In this document: positions 53,351 to 63,902 of the stretch, one piece after another
Position numbering within the stretch: position 1 is the first letter of the stretch
Layout of the letters: each line of letters opens with the position of its first letter
NCBI GenBank assembly: GCA_963693285.1
Contig: OY848927.1
Location: 2,420,501-2,484,500 of the forward strand
DNA length: 64,000 nucleotides
Direction: 5' to 3'
Source of the DNA: Xestospongia muta
Lineage: Eukaryota > Porifera > Demospongiae > Haplosclerida > Petrosiidae
The notes under the pieces: generated by a model
What the model was told of the DNA's origin: nothing
Databases searched by the model: none
Seen by the model: the letters and a program-made list of their open reading frames with translations, nothing else
Made by a program: the position numbers and the translations under genes

Positions 53351-54712
53351 CTAATATTCATTTTTTATTCACCAAACAAAAATATACGAAAATGCCTAAC
53401 ATTACTTTTGAGCACTTTTCTAACTTAGTTAAAACACAACGTTTAGGAGAAGAGATACTTGTATCCTTTGATGTAGTCTCTCTCTTCACAAAAGTACCAA
53501 TTGAATTAGCAATTCACATCGCAAAGGAACAACTCCAAGAAGACAACACCCTAGAGGATAGGACTGCTCTATCCATCAATGACATCATACAGCTTCTTGA
53601 GTTCTGCCTCAAAGCCACCTATTTTTCGTTCCGAGGTAAGTATTATCAACAGATCTTTGGAACAGCTATGAGTTCCCCGGTCTCTGTGGTCGTAGCAGAC
53701 ATGGTGATGGAAAATATAGAACAAAGGGCCTTAAACTTTTCACACCCCCCTATCCTTTGGAAGAGATACATAGATGACACCTGTGTCGCATTACTACCTT
53801 CATTGGTAGATAGTTTCCATCAACATCTGAACTCTATTGAACCATCAATCCAATTCACGGTAGAGATAGAAAACAATGGTTGTTTACCTTTTTTGGACAT
53901 CCTCATCACAAGAAATAGTGATGGGTCATTATCCACCTCAGTTTATCGAAAACAGTCCCACACTAACCAGTATCTTCAGTTCTTGTCTCACCATCCTTCT
54001 TCCCACAAACTATCCGTTGGTCGTTCCTTATTCTCCAGAGCCTATACGCACTCATCCTCCCTTGTACAACAGGTAGAGGAGGAATCCATCATCTTTCAGG
54101 CTCTACTAAAGAATGGATACCCTACAAATTTCATCAAGAGATGCCAAAAGCAATTAACATCCAAACCAAACCCACCTATTGCTAGTGACCAAAAAACAAC
54201 CAGAATTGCTATTCCTTATGTACAAGGTCAATCTCAATCTATAAAAAGGATTCTTTCCCCTTTTGGCATTGAGATCTCCTTTAGACCACAAAACACCTTA
54301 AGAAAAATTCTATCCAGGCCTAAAGATACCAGTTATTTCTTGAATCATGGCACATCAACAACACACGTCCATCAATCAACTGAAAGAAGGCCCCTTCCTG
54401 ATATTTACCTCACACTACGATCTAATATGCATGTGAAGCAGCCCCACACATGAACACATGCTAGCTATAAACACATCAAAGCATTGCACGTGTAGCAGTC
54501 CACCCACGCAACATGTGCAGGAATGCAATATATAGTATAAATAGGAGCTTTTTTACTTTATTTTTTTACTTTTACTTTTATTATTTAAGCCACTGAGGAA
54601 GATAGTTGCTCTGACTATTGTAACATTTGGCGTTTTTGTATATTTTTTTGTTTGGTGAATAAAAAATGAATATTAGCAGCACTAACTTACCCAAACATCC
54701 AGGTCTCTTTCT
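53351..54712 (+). mobile_element. Penelope-like element insertion (1362 bp)
   Basis: Flanked by 19-bp direct repeats with one mismatch: caacataggataggtgttg (53332-53350) and caacatagaataggtgttg (54713-54731). Internal inverted repeats of about 47 bp occupy 53351-53396 and 54630-54677 (ctaatattcattttttattc and its complement). It contains a reverse transcriptase frame. It sits inside the gypsy integrase fragment, in the opposite orientation. Confidence 0.85.
53392..54453 (+). CDS. Penelope-like reverse transcriptase, 5'-truncated, no GIY-YIG
   Basis: The frame is open for about 350 residues. It has ILVSFDVVSLFTKVPI (RT motif A), GTAMSSPVSVVVADMVME, RYIDDTCVA (YIDD, motif C), CLPFLDILI and the SVYRKQSHTNQYLQFLSHHP segment typical of Penelope-like RTs. 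The linker TRIAIPYVQGQSQSIKRIL follows, where a GIY-YIG endonuclease would normally come. Instead the frame ends soon after in unrelated sequence. The N-terminal RT part is missing. The frame extends upstream to 53287, but those codons belong to the host sequence and target duplication. Likely a dead copy with an intact frame. Confidence 0.85.
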   Translation: MPNITFEHFSNLVKTQRLGEEILVSFDVVSLFTKVPIELAIHIAKEQLQEDNTLEDRTALSINDIIQLLEFCLKATYFSFRGKYYQQIFGTAMSSPVSVVVADMVMENIEQRALNFSHPPILWKRYIDDTCVALLPSLVDSFHQHLNSIEPSIQFTVEIENNGCLPFLDILITRNSDGSLSTSVYRKQSHTNQYLQFLSHHPSSHKLSVGRSLFSRAYTHSSSLVQQVEEESIIFQALLKNGYPTNFIKRCQKQLTSKPNPPIASDQKTTRIAIPYVQGQSQSIKRILSPFGIEISFRPQNTLRKILSRPKDTSYFLNHGTSTTHVHQSTERRPLPDIYLTLRSNMHVKQPHT

Positions 54713-54731
54713 CAACATAGAATAGGTGTTG

Positions 54732-55049
54732 GTCTATAGTTTAGGAGAGCAATATAATGGTTTTTATTGTTACACAGAAGTGTTTTCACTGCAGGATTTT
54801 CAATAAGAAAATGTGCAGTGAGCAAATTTGTCTCATCATTTATTGGACTTGAGCCAAAATTTAGATTGTTGGGTCAAGGATACTTTATACAATTGAATTA
54901 ATAAACTAATAATTATTTTGAAGACTTTTCCATAAAAAAGAAAATTAAAATGCAAAAATCCTTATAATACACCAAAAAATAAGAATTAAAATTAGATTCT
55001 TATTCCTTAATAGTCATCAATATAAACAAAAACGATTATTTTAATCATC
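54732..55049. other. Repeat-derived spacer
   Basis: The first 30 bases continue the gypsy fragment. The rest is AT-rich and unassigned. Confidence 0.4.
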
Positions 55050-55914
55050 CGAATCAAAGTACTCTGCGACGCTTCTTGTTGTCTAACCGTTGATGATATG
55101 CTTCTGAAAACGGAAAATTATCTTCTTCAGGAGCATTTAAATGGAGTCGTAATAGTTGATGTAAGTGTTCAGGTCCTAGTCGATTATGTACCTTTGTCTT
55201 TGTGGCATTCTGAAAGGAAAATACTCTTTTACTTCAGCTGTACTGGCTGGGAAGGTCAAATTTATCTCAGCTAGGTGAAAGGTTTGGAAGAAACTCTCTA
55301 AACTTGAACTTTCTGAAATTTGCACTCATATACTGCTTAAGTGTATCCTGTTCAATTTTACGTTCACTTTTATTGACAAAAGTAGAATAATACTCTGCCA
55401 ATAGGTTTATCTCACTTTTATACTTGCCTTTTCTCATTCTCACAATATGTAACATCTATTGTACCGTTATTTACTTGTTCAAGAAACTCACTAGCATTTG
55501 AACCCCATTTAAATGGAGGATCAATGTAGCGACATTTAAGTGCATTACTAACTTCAGTAACTTTTTTGTGCATCATACAGGTGAAATGCTGTGATTTGAA
55601 AAGTTTTGTTGAGCTGCCTGAGATAACCTAGCATGTCTAGCAAATAGTGAATTGCCAAAAGAAACTTGAAGCTCTTAAGGTGCTTTAGTAACCCACAGGA
55701 TGTAGGATCATCAACAGCTTCATGAAAATTAACAACTAAAGCACTTGTATGATTTAACAATTGCTTTAATCAATGAATTTCATAGAGGGTCTTTAGTCTC
55801 ACAAATTTCATATCCAAGACTTAACAATCAAGTTCAGTTTCTCAAGGCATACACTCAAGTGAGAATAAATTGCCCTAATGGTGTTCTCCAATTGGACAAA
55901 ATATCGAACAGACT
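55050..55914 (-). pseudogene. ZNF862/TTF-type hAT-like gene, C-terminal part
   Basis: Minus-strand fragments in shifting frames read VRYFVQLENTIRAIYSHLS, LKHLKSFKFLLAIHYLLDML, and finally TKTKVHNRLGPEHLHQLLRL with PFSEAYH and KKRRRV. These match the order of segments in the hAT-derived ZNF862/TTF-zinc-finger protein group, ending in the dimerisation region. Several frameshifts are present. The 1961-bp hAT element at 55915-57875 splits it from its upstream part. Confidence 0.65.
55907..55914 (+). repeat. Target-site duplication AACAGACT (left)
   Basis: Identical to 57876-57883 and immediately outside the hAT element. Confidence 0.9.
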
Positions 55915-57875
55915 AGGGCTGAGCAATGCATGATGACATTTGTATATCACAATACCCAAGTGCAATATCACGATATTGGTTGCATATTGGTTGCAAGTTG
56001 AATTTTAAGAAGTATATCAATTTATTATCAAAATTTAACAAAAAATATGATGAAATAAAAGATTATTGTAATTCTGGCAAGTTATCATGTAGAAAGCATA
56101 ATCTGTTAACATTTTCAGGATCAAAACAAGATGTTTTAGCTGTAAGTATGTTCCCTGCCGTGCTAAAAACCCGCTCGGACAGAACATTCGTTGCTGGTAT
56201 GCACAAGTACTTTTCTAGCAAGATGGGATAAAACGCAATATCCTTTTTCGTTTTCTTTCCACCATTCCAATGGGTTTTCACTTTTCAGTGACTTGTAGTG
56301 ATCTTTTCCATGAATATTGAGTGAAGGTTCCTCTTCAGGATTGTAACTGTCAGTAGATGATGTAGACTGCTGAAATATTCCAGCCAGAATGGAATGTACT
56401 TCTTCTAAGCTTTGCCTTTTTACAATGTGGTGCTGATAATTCACCTGCAGGATCTTCAACTTCTTTTTGTACATGATCCCTACAAACAGCCATGGCCTCC
56501 TTTCTAACCTCTTCTTAAACGTTAAGTCATTCAATGCTACTCATAAAAGGAACCTCCTTAAATCGGATGTCTAAGTAGCAAGCAATACTGAGAAGTCTAT
56601 CTACCTCTGGTGAATCATAGCGAGTCTGCAAGATGTGTTTCATAGTTTTCTTCATCTCTTTGAGAGCACCTAAATCACTATCTTTAACAGTAAGAAGAGT
56701 ATTTGAAAGATGGTTTAGTAATGGTTTGATTGAAGACGTAGTGGTATATGTCTCAGCACACATGGTATCACTTATGTGTTTGAATGGCTTCAACACCTCT
56801 AGAATACTTTCAGCTATTGAAATATCTGTGTCATCAGGCATGAGATCTAAGCATTTCTGTTCTACAAGTGAAACACAAATTGCCGCTTGCTGTTCACAAA
56901 CCCTTTCAATCATACTGAAGGTTGAGTTCCAGCAAGTAACTATGTCCTGCACTAAAGCATGTGTAGGTAAACCAAGAGCAGATTGTTTCTCTTTGAAACA
57001 ATACATTGCTTTACTGGACTTTCGGAAAAAAAGACACTATATGTGAGCGTTTAACAACCACTTAGTGAATCCTATGTACAGTTAGGCCAGCAGACACAGC
57101 TAGATTCAATGTATGGCCAAAGCAATTCAAGTATGACCAACCCAGTACATCTTATAGTGCTTTAACAATGTTGGCAGCATTGTCAATCGAGGTGCAGCTG
57201 ACTTGAGTTTCATTGATGTTCCAATCACTCAAGCATTCTCTTAGAGCTTCAGCCAGGTTATCGGCAGTATGACTGATGGGCAGTTCCTTATTTTCAAGGA
57301 CAAAATGCTTGCCAATCGGGTGTCAGAAAGTGTATGGTGAGACCAATATAGCTGGCATTGGTTCTGTTTGTCCAGCAATCAGTGGTTAGTGCCACATAAG
57401 AAGCTTTCTTGATAGATGGAATAATATGGGACTGCTTCAGATCAATATACATTGTAGGAATACTCTTTTCAGTAAGGGTTTTGCGACTAGGAATATTGAA
57501 ACATGGTTCAAGTTTTTCAACTAGGTGACAGAATCCTTTGCCATGCACTACATTGAGTGGGATCATGTCCTTGGCAACAAAATAGCCCACAGCTTTGGTT
57601 AGTTCCTTCAATCTAGTACTATCTGGCCAATATTTTTCCTGTTTAGCAAACATGGAATTGATCGTAGGCATTGTTGACTGACGATCGCTATTGGTTGTTG
57701 GTTTGACACAAACAGCACTAGTGGAATTTGCAAGAGGCACTAAATTAGAATGTCAATTTCAACACGTGTCTACTGGTAGTGGCTGTGGCAATACTGTCAA
57801 TACCGCATGTACACGTATGAATCTGTACTTAACTATTGATACTATTGTGAGTATCGATGTATCGCCCAGTCCTAG
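55915..57875 (-). mobile_element. hAT transposon, 1961 bp, with TIRs and 8-bp TSD
   Basis: Left end agggctgagcaatgcatgat; right end, read inward, ctaggactgggcgatacatc. These are imperfect terminal inverted repeats. Eight-bp duplications AACAGACT flank both ends, as expected for hAT. It carries a broken transposase on the minus strand. Confidence 0.9.
56063..57740 (-). pseudogene. hAT (ZBED-type) transposase, multiply frameshifted
   Basis: From N to C terminus the pieces are: 57294-57740 (STMPTINSMF..IPSRKTLTEK..VALTTDCWTNRTNASYIGLT, the first catalytic Asp region), about 57000-57290 (HTADNLAEALRECLSDWNI..NCFGHTLNLAV), 56527-57006 (QDIVTCWNSTFSMIERV..ILQTRYDSPEVDRLLSIACYLDIRFKE) and 56063-56281 (PILLEKYLCIPATNVLSERVFSTAGN, the dimerisation domain). 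The order is that of ZBED-type hAT transposases. Frameshifts and stops separate the pieces. No BED finger is seen at the N-terminus. Confidence 0.88.
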
Positions 57876-57883
57876 AACAGACT

Positions 57884-57950
57884 GGTATGCTTGACCAACA
57901 GCCAAGGCTACACAGTGAAATTCCAGTAGGTGGGGACAAATCACCCTCAG
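57884..57950 (-). pseudogene. ZNF862/TTF-type hAT-like gene, middle fragment
   Basis: Minus strand reads CPHLLEFHCVALAVGQAYQSV, matching the HCxxHxxALAxxxA segment of the ZNF862-type proteins. It continues across the hAT element into SVRYFVQLENT at 55914, which confirms that the two fragments were once contiguous. Confidence 0.6.
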
Positions 57951-58345
57951 CTTAAACAGCTTGAGAGTGTCTAACTCGTGCAGTTAAAACTACTTTGTTA
58001 TCGTCACTAGACACACTATGTACAGAAGTATTACTAACCCAGTCAGCAACAAAGTACTGCCCTCAAAGACTTTTGTATGCTTTCAACTTGTCCTTGGTAT
58101 AAGGACTGGGAGTATTGATAAGGAAGTTGTAAATATCTTGGTACTCAACTTCTGGCATGAAGTCTGTAATGCCAAGGCCAGGACCAAATATGTAAGGATC
58201 GTCTACGTTTTCCTCAATACTCTTTAGCTTCTTTTGGTATCTTTTCTTGACACTGGTATCCAGTTCATTGTAGTACTCAGAAAATTTCTGACCAGCAGTA
58301 TCCATCTCAAAACGCAAGTGTACAGCCACTCAACATGGCATCTTA
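57951..58345 (-). pseudogene. N-terminal fragment of a SWIM/YqaJ-type transposon protein
   Basis: Minus strand reads KFSEYYNELDTSVKKRYQKK, EVEYQDIYNFLINTPSPYTK and DKLKAYKSL. After a stop it continues with YFVADWV and VVLTARVRHSQAV. The SPYTxxxLKxYKSLxxYxxFVxxWV pattern recurs at the N-terminus of many invertebrate SWIM-YqaJ proteins. The C-terminal domains are absent here; a related gene is on the plus strand at 60200-61157. Confidence 0.55.
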
Positions 58346-58348
58346 GTT

Positions 58349-58625
58349 ACCATGTTCGTTTGTAACTAGGGAAAGTGACGTCATCGAATAACTTGATTAA
58401 CTCAACTAGGTTAGGGGTAAACTTTGCCTGCTGGTTTACCATTTCTATGAAGCAATGTAATTCTGACATGTTGGTAGGTGCTTTGATGCTCATGACTAGG
58501 TTCACTTTGTCTTGCCATTCTATTTTTGAAAATGCTCAGGTGCACTGAAGATTCCAAATAGGAGTTTCTTAAAATGGTACTGTCCAAACTCAGTAATTTC
58601 CAGAAATAGACCTTTGTTTTATGAA
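58349..58625 (-). pseudogene. Ty3/gypsy reverse transcriptase fragment
   Basis: Minus strand, with frame changes, reads GLFLEITEFGQYHFKKLLFG and IFSAPEHFQ (the FGxYxFxxLPFGxxSAPExFQ segment of gypsy RTs). It then jumps to APTNMSELHCFIEMVNQQAK and FTPNLVELIK, the connection region before RNase H. The YxDD part between is deleted. Confidence 0.65.
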
Positions 58626-59047
58626 TCTTTGTCTTCACGATGACCACATAAAGGATGATGACCACTCTTTACTAAAGTTACAACAATAGACATAATACGG
58701 TAAAGAATTTCTCTGTTCTTTTCTTGCTTTTCTTTAACCCTGGATCTATCGTCAACAGCAACTCTATCCAATTGAAGACTAAATGGAGTATCAGTGTGGT
58801 AATCCAATTGAAGCAGAGCTGCTTGTTTATGTACAACACTGTTTTGGTGCTTGTAGAGAATATGTCTTGCTTCCTTGTGTCCCATGCCAGTTGTTGTAAA
58901 ACCAAATTGGACTGTTAGAGGAGAGCTAACAGTATGTAATAATCCACTCTGTTTTAATAGACACATTGTTGTACCTGAATCTCTAAAGAAACACTTGACA
59001 AGTTCCATGAAGGACATGAAGGACATCAAGAAATTCATAGAAGTCAC
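58626..59047 (-). pseudogene. ZNF862/TTF-type hAT-like gene, N-terminal part
   Basis: Open frame on the minus strand with GMGHKEARHILYKHQNSVVH, then VKEKQEKNREILYRIMSIVV and KSGHHPLCGHREDKDS. This matches the TTF zinc-finger tail (HExSxxH) and the start of the DUF4371-like region (RNRxxLxxIxxxxxxLxxxGLxFRGHxE). It is in the same strand and order as the fragments at 57884-57950 and 55050-55914, so it is probably one former gene. Confidence 0.55.
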
Positions 59048-59119
59048 CTCTCGAAGAAACAGCAGAAGTGTGGAATTTGTGTCAGGAAGACCACCCCTCC
59101 AAATGGGCCACTAATACAT

Positions 59120-59440
59120 TCAAAACTACCAGACAATCCTTGGCAAAGGTCAAATTTATTTGAGTTGGAAGGAGTTACCTACCTGTTAGTAGTTGATTAC
59201 AATTCAAGAACACAACCACTTCTCAAGCCATCACCTTGGCTCTCAAGTCTATCTTTAGTCGTTATGGCAGTATAGAAGTTATTAGTGACAATGGACCACA
59301 ATATATATTCACAAGAAATGAAAGATTTTACAACATCTTATGGATTTCAACATGTCACTTCTAGTCCTTATTTTCCAAAAAGCAATGGTCAAGCTGAACA
59401 CACAGTCTAAACAGTGAAGCAGTGTTTTCAATAAGCTCTT
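59120..59440 (+). pseudogene. Ty3/gypsy integrase core fragment
   Basis: With frameshifts, the plus strand reads NLFELEGVTYLLVVDYNSRT, VISDNGPQY and SYGFQHVTSSPYFPKSNGQA. These carry the D and D,E residues of the rve integrase core (VVDYxSR, SDNGPQ, SNGxAE). Orientation is opposite to the gypsy fragments at 52946 and 58349. Confidence 0.75.
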
Positions 59441-59599
59441 TGGTGCAACATTGGCTCAAAAATATATTTAGGAGGCCCATTATGTCACAACCACAAGTGA
59501 CTTCTTGGCTCACAGCAAAAAAAGAAATGCACAAAATTAAAATTCATTAATTAATTGTGATAATAATAAGCACATGTATTTAAAATATTGTTAATTAAA

Positions 59600-60134
59600 A
59601 ATGGTAGAGCCATTTTTCAATCCTAGTGAAGAATTGCATCTTCAGTGTCTTCAGGTAGCAACAGAAAGTGGAATTTCCTATTATCCTCTTTCCTTGGGTT
59701 AGAATTGAAGGTACAGGAGATAATGTAGCGGTTATGTGTAAAGAATGTCAGAAAGCTGGTTAAAGAATGATAAACCTAAGGGGAAAAGGTGCCCAGAAAA
59801 TGAATGGAAGCGGGAGTATTTACAGGACCGTGTTGACTCTGATGATAATGTAAGACATGGTGCATGGGCTAGTGGTATGTTTGTGTCACCAAGATCAGCA
59901 TTAGAAAAACAAACCATTAGCTTGATGAAAAATGGTCTTCCCATTTACAGAGCTTCACTTCTGCATTCTTTAGTGGACAAAGAACTTTCTTTATGCCTGA
60001 TGATGGTAACTCAAACTCACCCAACTTCATATTTTTCTCAGTCTCACAGAACATCCTATGCTAGCTGGGAATTTCTGCATGCCATGAGTGCTGTAATTGA
60101 GAATCACAATATAACCAAGGTGAGAAATTCCTGA
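59600..60134 (+). other. Uncharacterised open segment, possibly part of a transposon gene
   Basis: 59745-60134 is open (MSESWLKNDKPKGKRCPENE and onward) and ends at a splice-donor-like AAG|GTGAG. A preceding frame from 59601 reads MVEPFFNPSEELHLQCLQVA. I do not recognise the protein. Its position suggests it may be the 5' part of the YqaJ-type gene that follows. Confidence 0.35.
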
Positions 60135-60199
60135 TTTATGTCCTTGTTAATAGATGAATCAAGTGACATCTCTCTGACTAAGAATCTAATGTTGTATTT

Positions 60200-61157
60200 C
60201 AGTACCTTGGTAAAGATCCTGTGTTAGGCCTTGGGGAGGCATGATCTCATATTGCAGCACTATTATTTGCTGCTGAGGCACACACATCTCGACCATGTGC
60301 ATGGTTCTCCCCTAACATGGTAAATGTTAATTATGCTCCAATTGCAGACATTCATTGACCTTTCTACTCCGATTGCTAAAAGAAAAAAGATGATGGAAGA
60401 TAAAGTATCACATTCTCAGTCATTGCTTCTTTCGTGCCGTCACCTTCAGAAGATGAGCTAAAAATGTTCTATAATAATTTGTCACAGTCAAAACCAAAAC
60501 CTGGAATTTGTTTTGGGATATGCTCACATGTATAAAGTAGACCATAGTATACTATCACTCCCCCTGTCATCTTTGTTTAAAAGTACCTGTTTAAATATGT
60601 CATATACCGATCTTCTTGTCAAGTGTGAAAATGTTTTTCAAGATCTTACAATAAGTAAACAGCAATGTAAGAATATTGAAGTATCTACAAGAGATCAGGC
60701 TCAATATCCTTACTTGGGAGCCAGCCCAGATGGATATGTTGAATACCTTGGCTGTGGCCCTGGAGTTATTGAAGTTAAATGTCCCTTTTCTTCCCGTGAC
60801 AAATCCTTATTAGAAGCTACTGGTGAGAGTGTTTTTTGTTTGGAAACTGCACCTGATGGTAATTACATACTAAAACCCATGCACTCGTATCATTACCAGG
60901 TTCAACTTCAGATAAAGTTATGCCATGTTCTCTACAATCAGATTCAGAAGATCCTCATGTAGCCAGCAATCAGAGGAATTTTAAAGTCAGAAGACAGTGC
61001 AACTTAGTGTTATTGCAACAAAGGTGAATCAGGGGAAATGATTGCATGTGACAACAACCAATGTTTAATACACTGGTTTCACTGGACCTGTCTTAAAATA
61101 ACATGTATTCCTAAAGGTAAATGGTACTGCCCCGACTGTCGAAAAAAACAAAATTAA
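60200..61157 (+). pseudogene. SWIM - YqaJ exonuclease - PHD transposon-associated gene
   Basis: Three modules in order. About 60220-60320 reads HIAALLFAAEAHTSRPCAW, a SWIM-finger end; its Cys is lost to a stop. 60513-60962 contains LGASPDGYVEYLGCGPGVIE and VKCPF, the D..ExK core of the YqaJ/lambda-exonuclease nuclease fold. After a frame break, 61012-61143 reads YCNKGESGEMIACDNNQC, IHWFHWTCL and KGKWYCPDCRK, an ING-like PHD finger. Such proteins accompany some THAP-DDE elements. Stops between modules mark it as decayed. Confidence 0.75.
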
Positions 61158-61236
61158 GAAAAAGACCAAATAATTTTTATTCAATTGGAACAAAAGACTC
61201 ACAACAGTTACATAATGCATTGCAAACTATTACTAT

Positions 61237-62384
61237 TTAATCTATCATGCTAATTTGTGTTTTGTCATCATACATTATCATATTAACTGCCAGTGTTGAT
61301 TCTAAGATCGTACATTTCTGCCTCAGAACTCCTATAACATGTTCAACGTGTATTCTAACTTGTGACAATTTATGAGCTGTGTCAACCTCTATCCATGACA
61401 ACTGTAAAAGGAGGGATTTTACTTTCGGCACAGAATTGGCCAACAGAATCCTGACCATTAAACCCCACGGTCAGCTAGAATCTGGTCACCAGGTAGTAGA
61501 TTATTTAAAATCCCACAGTTTTTGGTGAGATGCTTATCAGAAACACGGCCTCCCCATTTCCCCAACTTTCAATATGTATGAAATAACTCCTTGGGGAATA
61601 ATACCTATTAAAAATTTTACCATATTATGGTGTTTGTAGTTCGAATAAGTTTGGGCTCTTGCCATGAAATCTTGAGGATGCTCACAGAACACCTCAAAGG
61701 CAATCTATCACACACACACATTTTGGCATAATATCCTTTAGTTCATTAAAAACAGTCATCATAACTGGAAGCCTGTATAAAATTTCACTAGATCATTAGT
61801 TTGGTCATCATCACATTTAAAAGTCTCTTCTGTTAACTTCATCATACAAACTGCTCTCTCTAATTGAACTTTTCATTTTGAAATTCCTCTTGAAGACTAC
61901 CAATTGTATGAGTGGAAAGGTCTGTCTGTGTCCCAACAGTCCTAGATGATAGTGGTTAAGTTTGAGTTGCTACATCTGAATGTGATTCAATACATGGAGA
62001 TTCGTTGCTGCCACCACTTAACTGTAGCAAGGCAGATGCTGCTGCTTCAGCATTCAATCGTGCCAAACAAGTTTTTTTTCTTCTAATAAGTCTCCTTTTT
62101 GTCTTCACTGGACTTGGCAAAAAATCTGGGAATAGAGGATCGTCACTCTTTCTCCCACTTACAAAGTGAGCTGAGCAGAGCCAGCTGTGCTGGATAGGTA
62201 ACCATTTTTCTCTCTTTAAGGCAGCTACCCACTTCAATCTGGGGTCGGGATCAGCAGGAAAATGATAAAAATTGAGCATGTTCCTTTTCACAGAGCAATT
62301 AGAACAGCCTACAGCAGCATAACTATTTACCATCTTGCCACTCAATATGGCGGAGGGGCCTGGTTGCACTACGGATGATGTCAA
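61237..62384 (-). pseudogene. THAP - DDE_Tnp_4 transposase (PIF/Harbinger or ISL2EU type)
   Basis: 61956-62384 encodes a THAP finger: CSNCSVKRNMLNFYHFPADP, then RLKWVAALKREKW, CSAHF and a final FLPSPV. Downstream on the same strand, 61237-61560 reads [33 protein letters not shown] and QVRIHVEHVIGVLR, the end of a DDE_Tnp_4 domain with its catalytic D and E residues. An extra base after LADRG and other breaks disrupt it. It converges with the YqaJ gene, about 80 bp away, as in two-gene ISL2EU-like elements. No terminal repeats were found. Confidence 0.78.
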
Positions 62385-62760
62385 TCGAATAATGTCTATA
62401 GACCCATTAATAGAATTGTTAAGTAAAAAAATATTTGGAGCCTAGATCAAGAGTAGATACTCTCTCTTATGATCCTACTATTGTTACTACTACCTCTTTT
62501 GGAATAATAAATTAAATGATATAAAACAGTTTTTGTTAAGGTCCAAGTGGAAAGTCTATCAGCTAACAAGGACAGACTGAAGATTTATCATCAAGCTCGA
62601 TGGAACATATGCCTTTATGCAAATCTCTTAATATGAAAGTACAGTATGGGGGCATGGGCCTTATTTAGAATAAAAATTGTGCTGACATCACTAACCATTT
62701 CCTTCAATGGTACCAAAATATCTAAGAGAGCTGATGGTTGATTAAGAGATAGTAAGTTAC
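62385..62760. other. Spacer between THAP element and DIRS-like element
   Basis: No exon recognised. The transposon end is expected here but not identified. Confidence 0.4.
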
Positions 62761-62779
62761 AATGTAGTTCCTTAATAAC

Positions 62780-63902
62780 CTTATTACCAAGAGTTTGCGG
62801 TATTCTGGAGGTCGAGGATCATAACTCCCATTCATGTTGCTTTTTTTATTCCTTCGAAGAATATCACTTTTTCTTGATGTCAATTCTGCAACTGGCATTA
62901 TTTCCAATTTCTTAGGCCATGGTTTATTCCATTGTTCCAGTTTCTCCGTTGAAGTCAGAAGTCTGGTTTTTTCCAAAACGACTGAATTCCTCAAATGCAT
63001 AACACAAAGCAGCCATGTGTTTGCAGGTTGCATGTGGTCCCTTTCCTGCAGGGGCGATTGGCATATCCCTTCCCTAAAGACCAATCCTGTAGAAATGCAT
63101 CTGTTGCTGAGGTATAGGGATCTGGCCGCCAACTGAAATAGACTTGGAGCTGTGTAGTGAGTCTGGAGACAAAATGGTCCATGTCCGATGGACTGAAGAG
63201 TTGATTGATTCGTCTGAATATGACTGGATTCAATTGTCAGTCTGTCCGGTCTATCATTGTTCTCGATTCGGAGTCTGCAATTTGCTTTAGCACTTCTGGG
63301 AGGTGCTGGGCTATGATGTGTATGTTCCTTTCCAGACATCCACAGGTTCCTTGCTAGGGTAATGAGTTCTCTTGAAATAGTTCCCCCAAAGTTGTTGATG
63401 TAGGCAACTGCTGTTGCCTAGTCTATTCTGAGGAGAATTGATATGCCTGGTCTACTTTGACCATCCAATCATTCCGTCTCACAATTTCTTTTAAAGTGTG
63501 GATCCCTTCCATCTTGAAATGTTGTGTCCGAACAAACTGGCTTAAGGCCTTTTAATTGATGATTGGCCTCTGTCCTCCATTCTTTTTTGGGACAAGAAAT
63601 AGGTTGGAGTAAAATCCCATCTGTGCAGTTGTTACCACAGACACTGCCCCTTTTCCCAGGAGTTCTCTGACTTCCTTGAGGATTAGCTGGTCCTGTTCTG
63701 GACTATAATGTGGTGTATGTGGCATGCAGTGTTGGTATGGTTCTTCTAGGAAGTCTATGTTATACCCCAGTAACATGTTGAGGATCCAGCAATCCTTTGT
63801 GATGACTTTCCAATTTTCTAGGAAATGCTGTAGCTGCTCAGCCAGTTTGTGATTCATAACTATTGAGGCCACACCCATGCATACTAATTGATTTACTAAC
63901 AT
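62780..63902 (-). pseudogene. DIRS-like retrotransposon pol (RT / RNase H region), broken
   Basis: Minus-strand pieces in order: 63552-63902 (HYSPEQDQLILKEVRELLGK, AQMGFYSNLFLVPKKNGGQR and PIIN), about 63430-63545 (QHFKMEGIHTLKEIVRRNDW, MVKVDQAYQF), and 62991-63233 (VYFSWRPDPYTSATDAFLQD, WSLGKGYAN, the RNase H-like segment). The pattern matches DIRS-type RTs. Sequence between KVD and the RNase H segment, including the YxDD, is deleted. A linker with STEKLEQWNKPWPKK follows; no tyrosine recombinase is seen before the left end. Confidence 0.72.

Noticed and set aside
55745..55933. Plus-strand frame across the left end of the hAT element
   Set aside because: It spans an insertion boundary and is antisense to a recognisable hAT-like fragment.
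58724..59114. Plus-strand open frames in the 58.7-59.1 kb region
   Set aside because: They are antisense to the TTF/DUF4371-like fragment and match nothing known.
60513..60962. YqaJ nuclease as evidence of phage or bacterial DNA
   Set aside because: It is flanked by SWIM and PHD fingers and a THAP transposase, all eukaryotic transposon features, and base composition is like the surroundings.
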